64,000 nucleotides of DNA. It comes from Siphonodentalium dalli. Lineage: Eukaryota; Mollusca; Scaphopoda; Gadilida; Siphonodentaliidae. Both the position numbers and the translations under genes were made by a program. The notes beneath the pieces are model-generated. The model searched no databases. It saw nothing but the letters and a program-made list of their open reading frames with translations, and was not told the DNA's origin. Shown piece after piece: positions 36,330 to 47,195 of this stretch (position 1 is the stretch's first letter; the number at the start of each line of letters is the position of its first letter). The stretch covers positions 25,856,987 to 25,920,986 of the forward strand of contig CP136063.1 of NCBI GenBank assembly GCA_032622095.1, given 5' to 3'.

Positions 36330-36545
36330 TCTAAATGAGATTCGAATTTACTGTATAGATATACATGTGTATTTATAAAGTATTCTAAATGAGATTAGAA
36401 ATTACTGTGTATTTATGTGTATATATGTGTATTTATAAATGTGTATTTATAAATGAGATTGTGTATTTATGTGTATTTAAGTGTATTGATGTGTATTTAT
36501 AAATGTGTATTTATAAATGAGATTAGAATTGACTGTATAGGTATG
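36330..36545. repeat. degenerate TGTGTATTTATAAA tandem repeat
   Basis: TGTGTATTTAT recurs about nine times, interspersed with AAATGAGATTAGAATT segments, at 12-60 bp spacing. Confidence 0.8.
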
Positions 36546-36689
36546 CATGTGTAGCAAGGTAAGTTGATAAGCTGCTTTCTTTTCTCGGTTAAAGTATTGA
36601 TAAGACTGTACACTGAAGCCATTACCAGACTATCCTCCGAACTCATCAGCCATATAAATTTATTGGGGTTAGTGAGGTTGACTAGGTTT

Positions 36690-37370
36690 CTAAGTTTGAA
36701 GTAATATCATTTAAAATTGGTTCCATAAATTCCCGAAGCTTAGGACATTTTAGCATGAAATGATCTTCATCCCCTATACATTCTTTACATAATTCACAAA
36801 TTCTTTTAGCTGCTGGAACTCCCAGATATCTTAGTTATTCTATTTCTAATTTGTGAGAGCTGGATCTAAATTGAGCAAGTATACGTCTTTGACTATCATC
36901 ACCCCATGTAACATACGGTTCCAAACCAAAGTTTGTTTTGAAAGTTCTGTATGTTCTCAATTTATTTTTCTGTCCATTTGTGTTCCTTTTGTCATTGAAA
37001 AGTTGACTTTGCCATACTTGACTATATACATATTTCAAACTCTTCAAGATAGCTGATCGCCCAAGCATTTGATATTGGTTAGTTTCTTTCAGGATAAATC
37101 TTTCAAAGAGTGTTGGTAAAACCAACCCAGGAGTGTTTACCTGATTTTGAAAGTTCGGAGAATTCTCTGAAGGCATTCGTTATGAGGGGGGTCTTCAGAT
37201 TTCTTTATATCATGTAGATAGCTTATCATGTTTTGAAAGATACAAATCATTAATGGATATCTGCCAGTGTCTCCCATTATGGCCAAGTTGAATGTTTTCT
37301 TGTGAACACCAAGAAAGTGTTTGCACATTTTTATTTGTATCTTCTCTGCAATTAATTGCTAACATATCCG
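36690..37370 (-). pseudogene. LINE ORF2 C-terminal relic
   Basis: On the minus strand the frame from about 37328 shows C-K-H-F-L-G-V-H-K-K-x3-N-L-A-I-M-G-D-T-G-R-Y-P-L, a stretch common near the C-terminus of invertebrate LINE ORF2. After a frame change it continues with K-N-K-L-R-T-Y-x2-F-K and ends in the finger C-E-L-C-K-E-C-x-G-D-E-D-H-F-M-L-K-C-P. An in-frame TAA at about 36832 separates LRTY from the finger. The catalytic palm is absent, so the copy is dead and 5'-truncated. Confidence 0.8.
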
Positions 37371-37913
37371 ACAGAAATAGTCTTTATTTGTAGGCTTTAG
37401 GAAATTGTGTAATTTTGTCACAAATAAACGTTAATTAGGCTCACTATCGCTTATAACTATGGAATAAAATAATACAAACAATCAATCTGGGATATTTGAC
37501 GTTCGCTGAGTAGCTATGGGAACAGCATACTGATCTATATCGCTATATGATGTCGCCTGAATGGTCTGTACTAGAATCATCTCATTTCATAATAAAATAT
37601 TTGAAATAAAATCAATATTAATTGAGAGAAGCGTTCTGGATAGGTGTCTTCAAATCATATTTATTATTTATATACTCTCGCAACTATTTCAAATCTGTTA
37701 TTTAAAGAGATAGTCCATCTTTAAAGATGAGATTAGGGATAATTATGAACACTGTTTTTATTTTGGTGGTTAGCTCCAAAGAATTTCTTGACTAGCACAC
37801 CCGTAGGCCACAGTGAATGATCATGAACTCGGTGCATTATTTCACGGTAAAAAAAATGTCGATACGATAAGAAGCATAAAATTCATATCTGGTTTTCAAT
37901 TTATCGCAATTAA

Positions 37914-38431
37914 AGTTGGATTATCTCTTTGTAAACATGTATTATATAGTTACCGGAGTATAAAATATTAGATCTGAATTAAAGACTCCTATCCGGAAAT
38001 GCTTCTATCGATTAATATTCATTTTATTTCGAATATTTTCTGGTCTAAAAATGTGTGGTTGTTTAGCTAATGAACAATAGTGCTTACTGTTAACAGAGAC
38101 CAGAACTTTTATGGTGTAACTTTGTCACAAATAAACATTTATTATACTCATTATCGCTTATAACTATGGAATAAAACAATACAACCAATCAATCTGGGAC
38201 AATTGACGTTTGGTACGTAGCCATAGGAACAGCCGAATGCTCTGTATTGGTATATGGTATCACTCGAATTGTCTCTTCTAAAAATAGACATTTAAACGGT
38301 CCCAATATAATACAAATTCGAAATAATATTAATTGATAGAAGCCTTTCCTGATAGGGGTCTCCAGTTGATATTTATTATTTCATACCCACGCAACTATTT
38401 CAAATTTGTTATTTAAAAAGATAATCCATCT
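37914..38431 (+). mobile_element. TTAA-flanked MITE (520-bp family), complete, 518 bp
   Basis: TTAA at 37910-37913 and 38432-38435 flanks AGTTGGATTATCTCTTT and the complementary AAAAAGATAATCCATCT. The inner arms carry TCCGGAAATGCTTCTATCGA and its diverged complement. It starts less than 200 bp from the end of the previous copy. Confidence 0.92.
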
Positions 38432-38499
38432 TTAAAGAAAGACTTGATACAGACCAATGTTACTCTGTAGTAATACAAAACTATTAAGTTAAAAGGCCT

Positions 38500-39760
38500 C
38501 AGTGGTAAAGGGTATGTGGCATGCCACGCCAGCCGTTGAGACATGCCATATGCTCGTTGAAAAGCTAAAATCCTAACATTGCCAAAGGGTAATAAATATA
38601 AAGAATGTACCTTTACGAAGTAACGGCGATTTGTATGAGAAATTACAACACCACAATTTCGATGCATTTTTATTCTGCTATTTCGCTGTATTTTCCTATT
38701 TCGCCTTTTCGTTGCCTACTATATATTTTGAGACTTCCGTATATTTGTCCTTTATAGACTCGAAAACTGCTGGATCGATGGAGTCCAAACTTCCTATCTA
38801 AGGGTAAAAACCCACGAACAGTGCAATCGCGGCGTTTTTCGAGAAGCTACGAGCACTCCTCCATCTCAGTCACCAAAATTACCGTCCTTGGCACTTCCGG
38901 GTTAATCGCGTTGATAGTTAAAGAGCGTTCGTATCCGAAGTGTCATTGATAAAGAGCGTATGCGTGTAGTGTTATTCTTATTTCTGGATACAGACTTTGA
39001 GCGTCTGTATCCAGACATGAGCGTCCTGTGTTATTCTTGTCTGTCTTCGTACTTACGGGTTCCTAGGAAAGTGGGAGAATTTCATCGGGTCAGTTTTTCC
39101 GCACGATTTGGGTAAATCATACCTCTTTTAGGGACGGTTACCATCACGGGACGGATTAAAAAAATAATAGTCACCGTCCTTGGCACTGTGGGGTTAATCG
39201 CGTTGATTGTTAAATAGCGTTCTTATCCGCAGTGTCATTGATAAATAGCGTATGCGTGTAGTGTGATTCTTATGTCTGGATACAGACATCAGCGTCTGTA
39301 TCCAGACTTCAGCGTCTTGTGTGATTCTTATGTCTGCCGTCGTACATACGGGTTCCTAGGAACAGGTGAGATTTTCATCGGGTCAGTTTTTCCGCCCGAT
39401 GTACCGTAAATCATACCTCTTTTAGGGACGGTACCATCATTTCTCTTGATTAAAAAGGCAGAATTAACTCATTGTAAAACAAAACATTAAATCAAAAATA
39501 TTAAAACGGCAGAATTAACTCATTGAAAAACTAAAAATTAAATTACAAATTTAATTAAAAAAATTAATTAAAAAAATTTAATAAAAAAAATTATTAAAAA
39601 AAATTAAATTAAAAAAAATAATTACAAAAATGTCATGTTTCTGACGATTGCCGCCAGTGGCGGTCTAACCTGCTAGTATTTCATATTTCGATAACTCGCT
39701 AAATTTGACATATTATGGGATATTGGCATGGTGTGGCATGCCACATATCCTTTACCACTG
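38500..39760. mobile_element. possible hAT-type element around an interspersed repeat
   Basis: Inverted ends CAGTGGTAAAGGGTATGTGG (left) and CAGTGGTAAAGGATATGTGG (complement of right) extend through CATGCCAC. The 8-bp flanks share only AGGC, so the duplication is either decayed or the boundary is off. The interior is mostly the inverted repeat copy described next. Confidence 0.5.
38716..39679 (-). repeat. interspersed repeat family, minus copy
   Basis: This is the complement of the 19791-20656 family: it runs from TACTATATATTTTGAGACTT to CGCCAGTGGCGGTCTAACCT. It contains an internal duplication of about 250 bp, in which GCACTTCCGGGTTAATCGCG and GCACTGTGGGGTTAATCGCG start the two copies, and an A-rich tract matching the T-rich tract of the plus copy. 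Confidence 0.75.
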
Positions 39761-40564
39761 AGGCAGATACGCAATTTGGAGATTATTGGATGAGGGATGT
39801 TATATTAATTATATTAAAGGGACGAGAGGGTTTAGTTGTCGAAAATATTTGTTCCAAACACCGTAAACAGATCAATATTAAAACGCATACATTTTGGTTC
39901 AAATATACGATCACTATCCCTTAAAGGAATACGGTCCTGAAAAAACAATATTATTTTCTTTCAATATACCGATAATATATATATAAAATGTCCATTGGGC
40001 GCATATAATCTAATATTCGGCCGCCAATCGTTATTTTTATAACGATTCAAAAAAATTCCGAAGTTAGCCGAAGATTTTGTTGCAGACGAAGTCACGTGAT
40101 CAGCAGCCCGATCACGTGATTGTCACATGTAAACAGAAGCATAGCACGTGATCGATCACGTGGTAACTCATTGACAACGCAAAGATACGCGACGGCGGTA
40201 TTTTAAGTTTGCATGTAGTCGATCGCGGCCTTTGACGATTGTCGCGTTATCACACTGCGAATGCAAAACTTCGCCGAAACATCGCCTTTCTCGTAATTAA
40301 ATGTCGATCTTTATCGTGTTATTATTACTATTATTATATGTATCGCGATGTGTTGTTACTATAAAGCCATGCCCGTATATTATTCAGTTTTGCGCGCATT
40401 TATCTATATAAACGCGTGCTCGTGTTTATATATATTTTTTCGTTACCGGAATAGTCCAAGTTATATTATATATGCATATCAAGATTGCATATATACGCGA
40501 AGACTTGCACAGTTATTAGGCAATTATCATCTCGTAAACATTCCAATTTCCAGATGCCATTAGT
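39761..40564. other. intergenic; repeat piece, E-box cluster, CpG-rich patch
   Basis: 39810-39925 matches 10865-10980. From about 40080 to 40290 the sequence is richer in CpG and carries the CACGTG cluster listed next. No supported ORF follows it; the plus frame at 40348 has no domain. Confidence 0.45.
40093..40162. promoter_or_regulatory. cluster of four CACGTG E-boxes
   Basis: CACGTG occurs at 40093-40098, 40113-40118, 40145-40150 and 40157-40162, mostly as TCACGTGAT, plus one CACATG in between. Such sites bind bHLH factors of the MYC/MAX, USF and MITF/TFE families. A transposon origin is equally possible. Confidence 0.4.
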
Positions 40565-41380
40565 CGTGTGTCAATAAAGAGCGTTTCGTTTTAGTTATCG
40601 TAACGCGGTAAAACAACACAAAATTGGTTTATTGCTGTCGGATTTAATCAATTATAATCAAGTCATTCATTACCAATATGATATGTTCATTTTTCCTTGG
40701 TTATGAATCATGTAATTATTTGGGCAATATGGTGTTTATATATATTTCGGAATATTGCTTCCCCCACCCCAAAACAATCTACCGACTGTCACTGATGGAA
40801 ATTCACTGCATCTATGCATGGTTATTGACCTATAAAATTAGCACTCTAGCGATGCGGTCTATTGAATATCCAGGTCATAAATCGACCTCTATGTGGCAAT
40901 TACGCATAACAATAGGGTTATAAACATCCAATCATATATAACACTTTTTGAAGGAGGGATAATAATCCGGTTTAATATGGAATCACATATTCAAGTGCTC
41001 TTTATTCGCAATATATCGTAATAGTGAACGCTCTTTATTGCGTCAAGGTAAAGGGACTCGACTTAGAACAGTTGTCATCGTGATTTTTTTTACTGATTAC
41101 ACCAATACAGGTCAATACATGTACACGAACTTCCGATATGTATGCTTTATATATCCTTCCAAGTCATAGCAATTTCCGCTTTATTAAACTCTTTTTATTC
41201 GTACCATATTAGGAAAACTCTTAACATGGAACGCTCTTTATGGAGCCATGATGAAGGAAATGGGGAATCGACTAAGAATAGTTGTTATCGTGATTTATTC
41301 AACATACTCTCCACTTTAACTGCAATTGTATGTATTCGTAACCATGACTGACTTGTCAAATTAAACGCTCTTTATTTGGT
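40565..41380. repeat. region with repeated AACGCTCTTTAT motif
   Basis: The 12-mer AACGCTCTTTAT or its complement occurs near 40573, 41033, 41230 and 41365, with a variant near 40990. The same word recurs in the repeats at 11.1, 18.9, 20.4, 38.9 and 42.2 kb. The words lie in otherwise unrecognised sequence here. Confidence 0.55.
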
Positions 41381-41642
41381 ATATGTAATCGGTTTCTGAT
41401 GATTGCGCAACGGGTTTGCCACATAAATCCCGCCAAATGGCACGTAAACGAACATCGTTTGGAAATGAATACAGCATTATACCTAACTGAGAGTCACTAG
41501 ACCGGCCACAGCCGAAAACACTGCATTTATATGGCAATGTTACGAATGAATGATTGTAAATACGGGACACTCGGGGCATATATACGGAAATTAAAACAAC
41601 ATCGTGAACACGCGCCCGAATAGAGTTCACATGCCTGCTCAT
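41361..41642 (-). pseudogene. THAP-domain fragment (first half)
   Basis: The minus-strand frame contains Y-K-C-S-V-F-G-C-G-R-x13-Y-S-F-P-N-D-x3-R-x2-W-x3-C. This is the opening half of a THAP zinc finger with C-x4-C, FP and W in the right order. The second half (C-x2-H, AVPTF) was not found downstream, and the frame runs into the repeated AACGCTCTTTAT motif. It may be an exon whose donor was missed or a relic of another P-type or THAP transposase. The first Met of the open frame lies upstream of the domain without support. Confidence 0.6.
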
Positions 41643-42084
41643 GTTTTTATAAGCTTTATTTTTGACACGAAAGTGTTACCTACCCCGCTCAATCTGCCTT
41701 CTATAGTTTTTTTGTCAAAACAATGACTTTCCAAACAGCGCTTAAGACAAGTGAATATAACTCACCGCGCGATGACAATTAACCATGTGTACACAATGCT
41801 ATTGATATGCCCCGCAGTAATTCCATCACGCTCACGAGCTGATGTCTATTCCGGATTTTCCATCGTCATATAGGTAGACACAAATAACTCCGACTCCGAT
41901 TCCGTGTTTTTAATTAGTTTACCTCGCTTGACGTCATGCGAGGTTTTGCGACGGAGATAGCCGACAACCGGTGGCGGTATTATTTATTTATTTCTCGGCT
42001 TAATTATTACGCGATTTTTATGGGACTTGGATTATTGTGATCACAATAGGGGTGGCTTTCCGATAGAGTTTTGTTGTTTCATGA
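41643..42084. other. flank of THAP fragment, CRE-like word
   Basis: TGACGTCA occurs at about 41930, upstream of the minus-strand THAP fragment. Nothing else is recognisable. Confidence 0.35.
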
Positions 42085-42455
42085 GCACTGTAATCCCTTA
42101 AACATCATGCTTACATAAAGACCTACTAAATTTTACATAAACAAGAGTCTGATTGTGTTATAGAAGGCAGCATAATGCTACTGGCTAATCACACACAAAT
42201 GGTATAAACGCTCTTTATTATTTCCAAATAAGGAATTGAGCAACAAAGAACGCTCTTTATGTTTACCATCATAATATAAAGAAACACCAGGAAAGTAACT
42301 TTTTATGCTTTGTTTACATAAGTCGGCAAATTTACGACTATAACATAATGTTTATGAGATATTTCTCATTTGTATATTAACAAAGTCTGTCTATATTTGA
42401 ATATTATTTCGTTTGTAGCGGTTTTTGACAGGTGGAAATATGTTCACATGATACC
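42085..42455. repeat. dispersed repeat with AACGCTCTTTA motifs (copy B)
   Basis: It matches 10980-11350 in the same orientation over nearly the whole length, through AAGACCTACTA, GAATTGAGCAACAAAGAACG and GGTTTTTGACAGGTGGAAAT. The copy ends at a GATACCCACCA word just where copy A runs into its 47-bp minisatellite. Confidence 0.75.
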
Positions 42456-42862
42456 CACCAACGCCTTCATACCTTTAAGGTATACTACAACTGTTTTTCT
42501 TTTCAATAGCAGAATACAGAATGCTATTAAGAAGTGACACAAAACACAGAACATTTGTTTTAATTATAAGTATTAAGAAGTGAGAGATATGTGAGTCAAG
42601 GAAACCAGTAACGAAAGGCAATATTAACATGATTTGTCAGAGAATAATTGTTTACGTTCCAATGAATATGTACTGGAAACAAACTGTCTGTACCAAACTT
42701 TCATAAACACAAATTATGTATTAATGATCATTAATGGTGTAACGACATATTTCGTTCTTTAATGTCTCAAATGAAAGTGTCAATGACACTGTAGCTCAAA
42801 TTTGAGAAGAAGTTAAATTTGTGTGATGAGCAATGAATGGAAAGATTTAGAATTGAATTTGG
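42456..42862. other. no gene seen
   Basis: Simple AT-rich sequence with a doubled TATTAAGAAGTGA word near 42525-42585. There is no coding signal. Confidence 0.5.
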
Positions 42863-43965
42863 AAATCCAAGATGGCCGCTGGCAGCCATGTTATTTTGTC
42901 GGAATGTCCCAAGAATGACTCATTCTCATCTACATTCCAATTTCAACAGCCATGAAAAATTTCATGATGATCAGATTGAAGGTACGACCTGTAGCCCGTG
43001 CTAAATGATTTAGTCATACAAAGAGTAAAATCCAAGATGGCTGCTGGCAGCCATGTTTTTTGGCCGAATGACCCCAAAATGACTCGTTCCCATCTACATG
43101 TCATTATTAACATTCTTGACAAATTTTATGATGATCAGACTGAAAGTACGACCTGTAGCCCGTGCTAAAGAATTTAGTCATACAAAGAGTAAAATCCAAG
43201 ATGGCTGCTGGCGGCCATGTTTTTGGGTCAAATGATCCCAAAATGACTCGTTCCCATCTGCATGTCATTATTAACATTCTTGACAAATTTTATGATGATC
43301 AGACTGAAAGTACGACCTGTAGCCCGTGCTAAAGAATTTAGTTATACAAAGAGTAAAATCCAAGATGGCTGCTGGCGGCCATGTTTTTTGGCCGAATAAA
43401 CCCAAAATTACTCGTTCCCATATACATGTCAATATTATCATCCATGACAAATTTCATGATGATCAGACGAACAGTACGACCTGTGGACCGTGCTAATGGA
43501 TTAAATTTTGAAATCCAAGATGGCCACTGGCGGCCATGTTTTTTGTCTGAATGATCCCAAAATGACTCGTTCCCATCTACATTCCAATTTCAACAGCCAT
43601 GACAAATTTTATGATGATCAGACTAAAGGTACGACCTGTAGCCTGTGCTAAAGGATTTAGTCATACAAAGAGTAAAATCCAAGATGGCTGCTGGCGGCCA
43701 TGTTTATTGAGCGAATGACCCAAAATGACTCGTTCCCATCTACATGTCATTATTAACATTCTTGACAAATTTTATGATGATCAGACTAAAAGTACGACCT
43801 GTAGCCCGTGCTAATGGATTGAATTTTGAAATCCAAGATGGCCACTGGCGGCCATGTTTTTTTTCCGAATGATCCCAAAATTAATCATCTGGTCTAAATG
43901 TTGATGTCAACAGCTATGACAAATTTCATAATGATCCGACCAAAGGTACGACCTGTAGCCTGCAT
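42863..43965 (+). repeat. tandem array, ~160-bp unit, 7 copies (AAATCCAAGATGGC)
   Basis: AAATCCAAGATGGC(C/T) begins units near 42870, 43031, 43193, 43357, 43511, 43677 and 43831. Each has an internal palindrome (ATGGCCRCTGGCGGCCAT), then CCCAAAATGACTCGTTCCCA, TTTTATGATGATCAGAC and TACGACCTGTAGCC. Confidence 0.92.
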
Positions 43966-44003
43966 TGTTGACGCCTTACGTGCACACATACACACGGACG
44001 ACA

Positions 44004-44520
44004 AAGCCATGGCAATAGCTCAAACTTTACAATTTAACGACATTTTCGGTCTTTAACAGTTTAATGGGGGCCCCCGGTGGTCCAGTCGGTAGAGTGCCAG
44101 GTGAGTTACGTCGTCCCAGGCCGTCCAGCGCTGACGAAGCTGGTTCTAACCCCACCATAGTGAGGGTGACCGGAATCGTGTATCTGGGCAAGTTTGTCAA
44201 TTGCTTTCCGGGGGTCGGTGGTTTCTACACGCAGTGGAACAACTTCCCGGTGAAATTGAGCCTCTGCGTGGTCTTTCCTCCACCCGTAAAATTGACAACG
44301 TCGTGTGTGGCCTAGCGGCTAGAATGACGATAAACCCTAATAAACAACAGCAACAACAATTAATAGTTTAATGACATTTTTCGGTCTTTATAATATCTCA
44401 AGATATAGGGGGTATTTGGATCTCTAGTTTAACGACATTTTTCGGTCTTTAATATCTCAAGATAGAGGGGCCCTTAGGGGGTATTTGGATCTCTAGTTTA
44501 ACGACATTTTTCGGTCTTTG
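44004..44520 (+). repeat. short tandem repeat AGTTTAACGACATTTTTCGGTC, SINE-split
   Basis: GACATTTTTCGGTCTTTA recurs about 44038, 44373, 44430 and 44503, with AATATCTCAAGATA and GGGGGTATTTGGATCTC between the last copies. The first and second copies are separated by the SINE. Confidence 0.8.
44066..44364 (+). mobile_element. tRNA-derived SINE with 8-bp duplication
   Basis: The head has an RNA polymerase III A box (TGGTCCAGTCGG, near 44087) and a B box (GGTTCTAACCC, near 44143), about the spacing of a tRNA. The body contains GGTCGGTGGTTTCTACACGC and TTTCCTCCACCCGTAAAATT, reminiscent of the conserved central region of metazoan SINEs. It ends in AATAAACAACAGCAACAAC. AGTTTAAT flanks it at 44058-44065 and 44365-44372. 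It encodes no protein and would use a partner LINE. Confidence 0.88.
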
Positions 44521-45254
44521 ATAGCAAAATGGAAGAAGTACATATTTGGAAGATGTGGTGGCCCTAAAAAGGAAAGTTGTTTGGTGGTCTTGAAATGCAG
44601 TTTTTCTTAACAGTCTTCCTTGATTAAAGTGATGTGAAACACTCCGGCAGACACCGGGCAGAGTGATCAAATAAATAGAAATTAAGAATAATCTTTCTCA
44701 AAGTAGTTATTTGTTACGAATATTAATCCAAATGGATGTTACACAACGTCATTCTTATATATTAGTTAAATGCAATGACTCTCGATGGCAAAATGATTTT
44801 TGTTTAATTACAGCCATAGTTGCGCCCCGAATCGAGATGTAAATATTTACAATTTGGAGTAGTTCAGACGATGTTCTATATGAAGTGGTGTGGTAGATCT
44901 TTTTGGAAATTTTCAGTGATGTTAGTAGAATGATAACATTCCCCACGTTGGAAAAGTGCCTGAGCACTAACTTATCAATTTCTCGCTCCCGAAAAATTCC
45001 ATAATATGTCTTTAAACATATATATAAATCTCCGAAAACAAAATTTCTAAAGCATTAAACGATTTGCTATATTTCCACTAGGGCATATATTTCATCTGAT
45101 TTTGCGAGAATCCATATATACTTTTTCATGAGAATCCAGGGTAATTTGCGAGAATCTAGATTTGGATTCTCGCCGAAATATAAGCCCAGATTTCACTCTG
45201 AAGTGTGCCTAAATGGCATAAATTGTACCTTGGTTCCCATGTTCGCTATAAACT
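44521..45254. other. no gene seen
   Basis: Short frames only. A GAGAATC(C/T)A word recurs near 45108, 45133 and 45151. Confidence 0.45.
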
Positions 45255-45973
45255 AGCTTGAAATTCGCAAACCAATGAATTTTTTTTCTTCAGAAAATTT
45301 ACATTTTTATGACTCGCGACATAAATTGTCACCAATAAAAACAAATTTGATTCATCGTGGAAGTTAGTCGGTGACTATAAATAATGTCACCATTCAACTG
45401 AATGTTGTTGAATTCTATTGAGATGTGGAGCAGACAATATATTGGGAGGCTCGGAGGCTCCATAGCATGAGGCCCCCACCCCCCTTTTTCGTATGCCGTA
45501 TTCCATGCCCTGTTATGAGGTACGCCGTATTTCCGGCCCCTCTGTTAGGAGGTATTCGGTATTCCAAAAATACCGGTATTCGTACGCCGACCTTCCAAAA
45601 AATGAAGTTTTCATATATTTTTATGTATTCCATATGGTATTCCGTATTCCAACTTCTGTGTTAAGTGGTATTCCGTCTTCCATGGGGGGTGGGGTGGGGG
45701 CCTCTAGCATCTGCTCTTCAATCCTTACCAGATGTCAGTAAAAGTTCCCCATTTCATTATTTCAGTTCTTTAGCAATCTTAATCATTATATGCAATGCCC
45801 TGACCATGCTCAATACTAGCTTGAAATTGGCGAAACAATGAATTTTTTTTCTTCAGAAAATTAACATTTTTATGACTCGCGACATAATTGTCATCAATAA
45901 AAACAAATTTTATTCATCGTGGAAGTTAGTCGGTGACTATAAATAATGTCACCATTCAACTGAATGTTGTTGA
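45255..45973. repeat. 160-bp direct duplication flanking a small insertion
   Basis: The block with CAATGAATTTTTTTTCTTCA, GACTCGCGACATAA and AGTCGGTGACTATAAATAA occurs at 45255-45413 and again at 45817-45973, with few differences. The intervening 400 bp contains the small element listed next. A weaker third version begins near 46150 (CTTGAAATTGGCAAAACTATG). Confidence 0.85.
45469..45704. mobile_element. small G/C-ended element, 6-bp duplication (236 bp)
   Basis: Inverted ends GAGGCCCCCACCCCCC and the complementary GGGGGCCTC are flanked by TAGCAT at 45463-45468 and 45705-45710. The interior has repeated GTATTCC(A/G)TATTCCA words. The superfamily is not clear. Confidence 0.6.
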
Positions 45974-46617
45974 GCATATTTCAACCAATTTTGGAAGTTT
46001 AAATGAATATTTTCTTCACACTCAAAGTCAATTGACAAATTTCAGGATTTTAGCCTGCTTCGTTGGGACCAAATATTTGTTGTGCACACTGAAGGAACGT
46101 CTACCATCACTCGATAGGCCAGATTATGCCCTGACCATGCTATAAAGTATTAAACTAGCTTGAAATTGGCAAAACTATGAATTTTTTTGGTTGAACAAAT
46201 TTACATGGGAATCTCCATAGAAAACGGTTATATTTCGATAAAAACGAAAGTAATGCGAAATGAAAGTCGGCACTGGCCAGAATTGTGCAGAATAACATAT
46301 GAGTCAAGTTATATGCGAATATTTGACCTCATTCGATTAAATAGTCTCGTATTTAAGGAATCAATGCCAATGGCGCTCGGACATGTGGAAATTTTTTCCG
46401 TCGCACTCGCAGATTGTAAGGCGGAATTGTGAAATGTAAACACGCATTACCTTTTGTGAGAATAACGCAAGCGCAGACTTTATCAAAGTAATGCAATACA
46501 CAACAACAAATAGGATAAAACGGATATAAGCACGGTATAAGTGAGAATAAACGTGGAAACAGTTGACAACATTTGTTCGGTTATTCGGCAAAACCGAAGG
46601 TATAGATTTATGGTCAC
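45974..46617. other. no gene seen
   Basis: Short frames without domains are present, up to the edge of the large inverted repeat. Confidence 0.45.
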
Positions 46618-47195
46618 TAACAAGAAATTCAATTAATTGAGGAAAAACACCCACTGTCCTGAGTGGTATTGATAAGCTGTTGGGGGGGGGAGATATTAAT
46701 TGTGTTAAAGTGCAATGGGAAGTAATTGCGGTTAAGGGTAATACGAAATGTCTTATTGCATTCTCATTGGGCTTAATCATAATTAGAGATTCCTTAAGTT
46801 ATTGCGGTTAATCGAAATTGTCTATTAAATGTCAATTTTGATTCCCATAGAGATCATCAATGATGTCTATGCGCAGGGTCGACGTGCCAATCTTCTCTAT
46901 TTGGATTCCAATTGTTGGCTCATTAAATATGCACATATGCTTAAGATACAGTCGTGCACGAAGCGAGCTCCCGTAAGTCGGGTTTTGGATCCCATGCAGT
47001 TAATGAAAATATCATTGAAATAATCGGTTTCCCCCAATAAACAACCATATATTCAATATACATGTTTTGGAGCAGAATTAGGCAGTCCATATTGGACGCC
47101 ATCATGGAATATTTTTTTTTTGGTTTAATTTTCACACATATTTATTAGTTATGTGGATGGAGTTCTCATTAAACCTCACATCCTTATATTGGTTA

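Larger units (their letters stand above)
33684..37399 (-). mobile_element. 5'-truncated LINE insertion in the MITE, with later insertions
   Basis: On the minus strand the insertion ends at 33684 in a TTATC/TAAGA-type short tandem tail after AATAAACTTATC, a typical LINE 3' end. A LINE C-terminal coding relic lies at its other end (36690-37370). The 3 kb between holds a TTAA MITE at 34714 and unrelated sequence. The coding relic and the 3' tail may therefore belong to one LINE or to two. A clear target duplication was not resolved. Confidence 0.55.
33482..37720 (+). mobile_element. TTAA-flanked MITE (520-bp family) split by a 3.7-kb insertion
   Basis: The left part (33482-33683) and right part (about 37400-37720) together make one full MITE with TTAA at 33478-33481 and 37721-37724. 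Both ends carry the private variant AGATGGACTATCTCTTT, where every other copy has GGATTATC. This shows they are the two ends of one copy. Confidence 0.88.

Noticed and set aside
44066-44140. Functional tRNA gene
   Set aside because: The A and B boxes are present but there is no foldable acceptor stem or anticodon arm, and the unit continues into a SINE body flanked by a target duplication.
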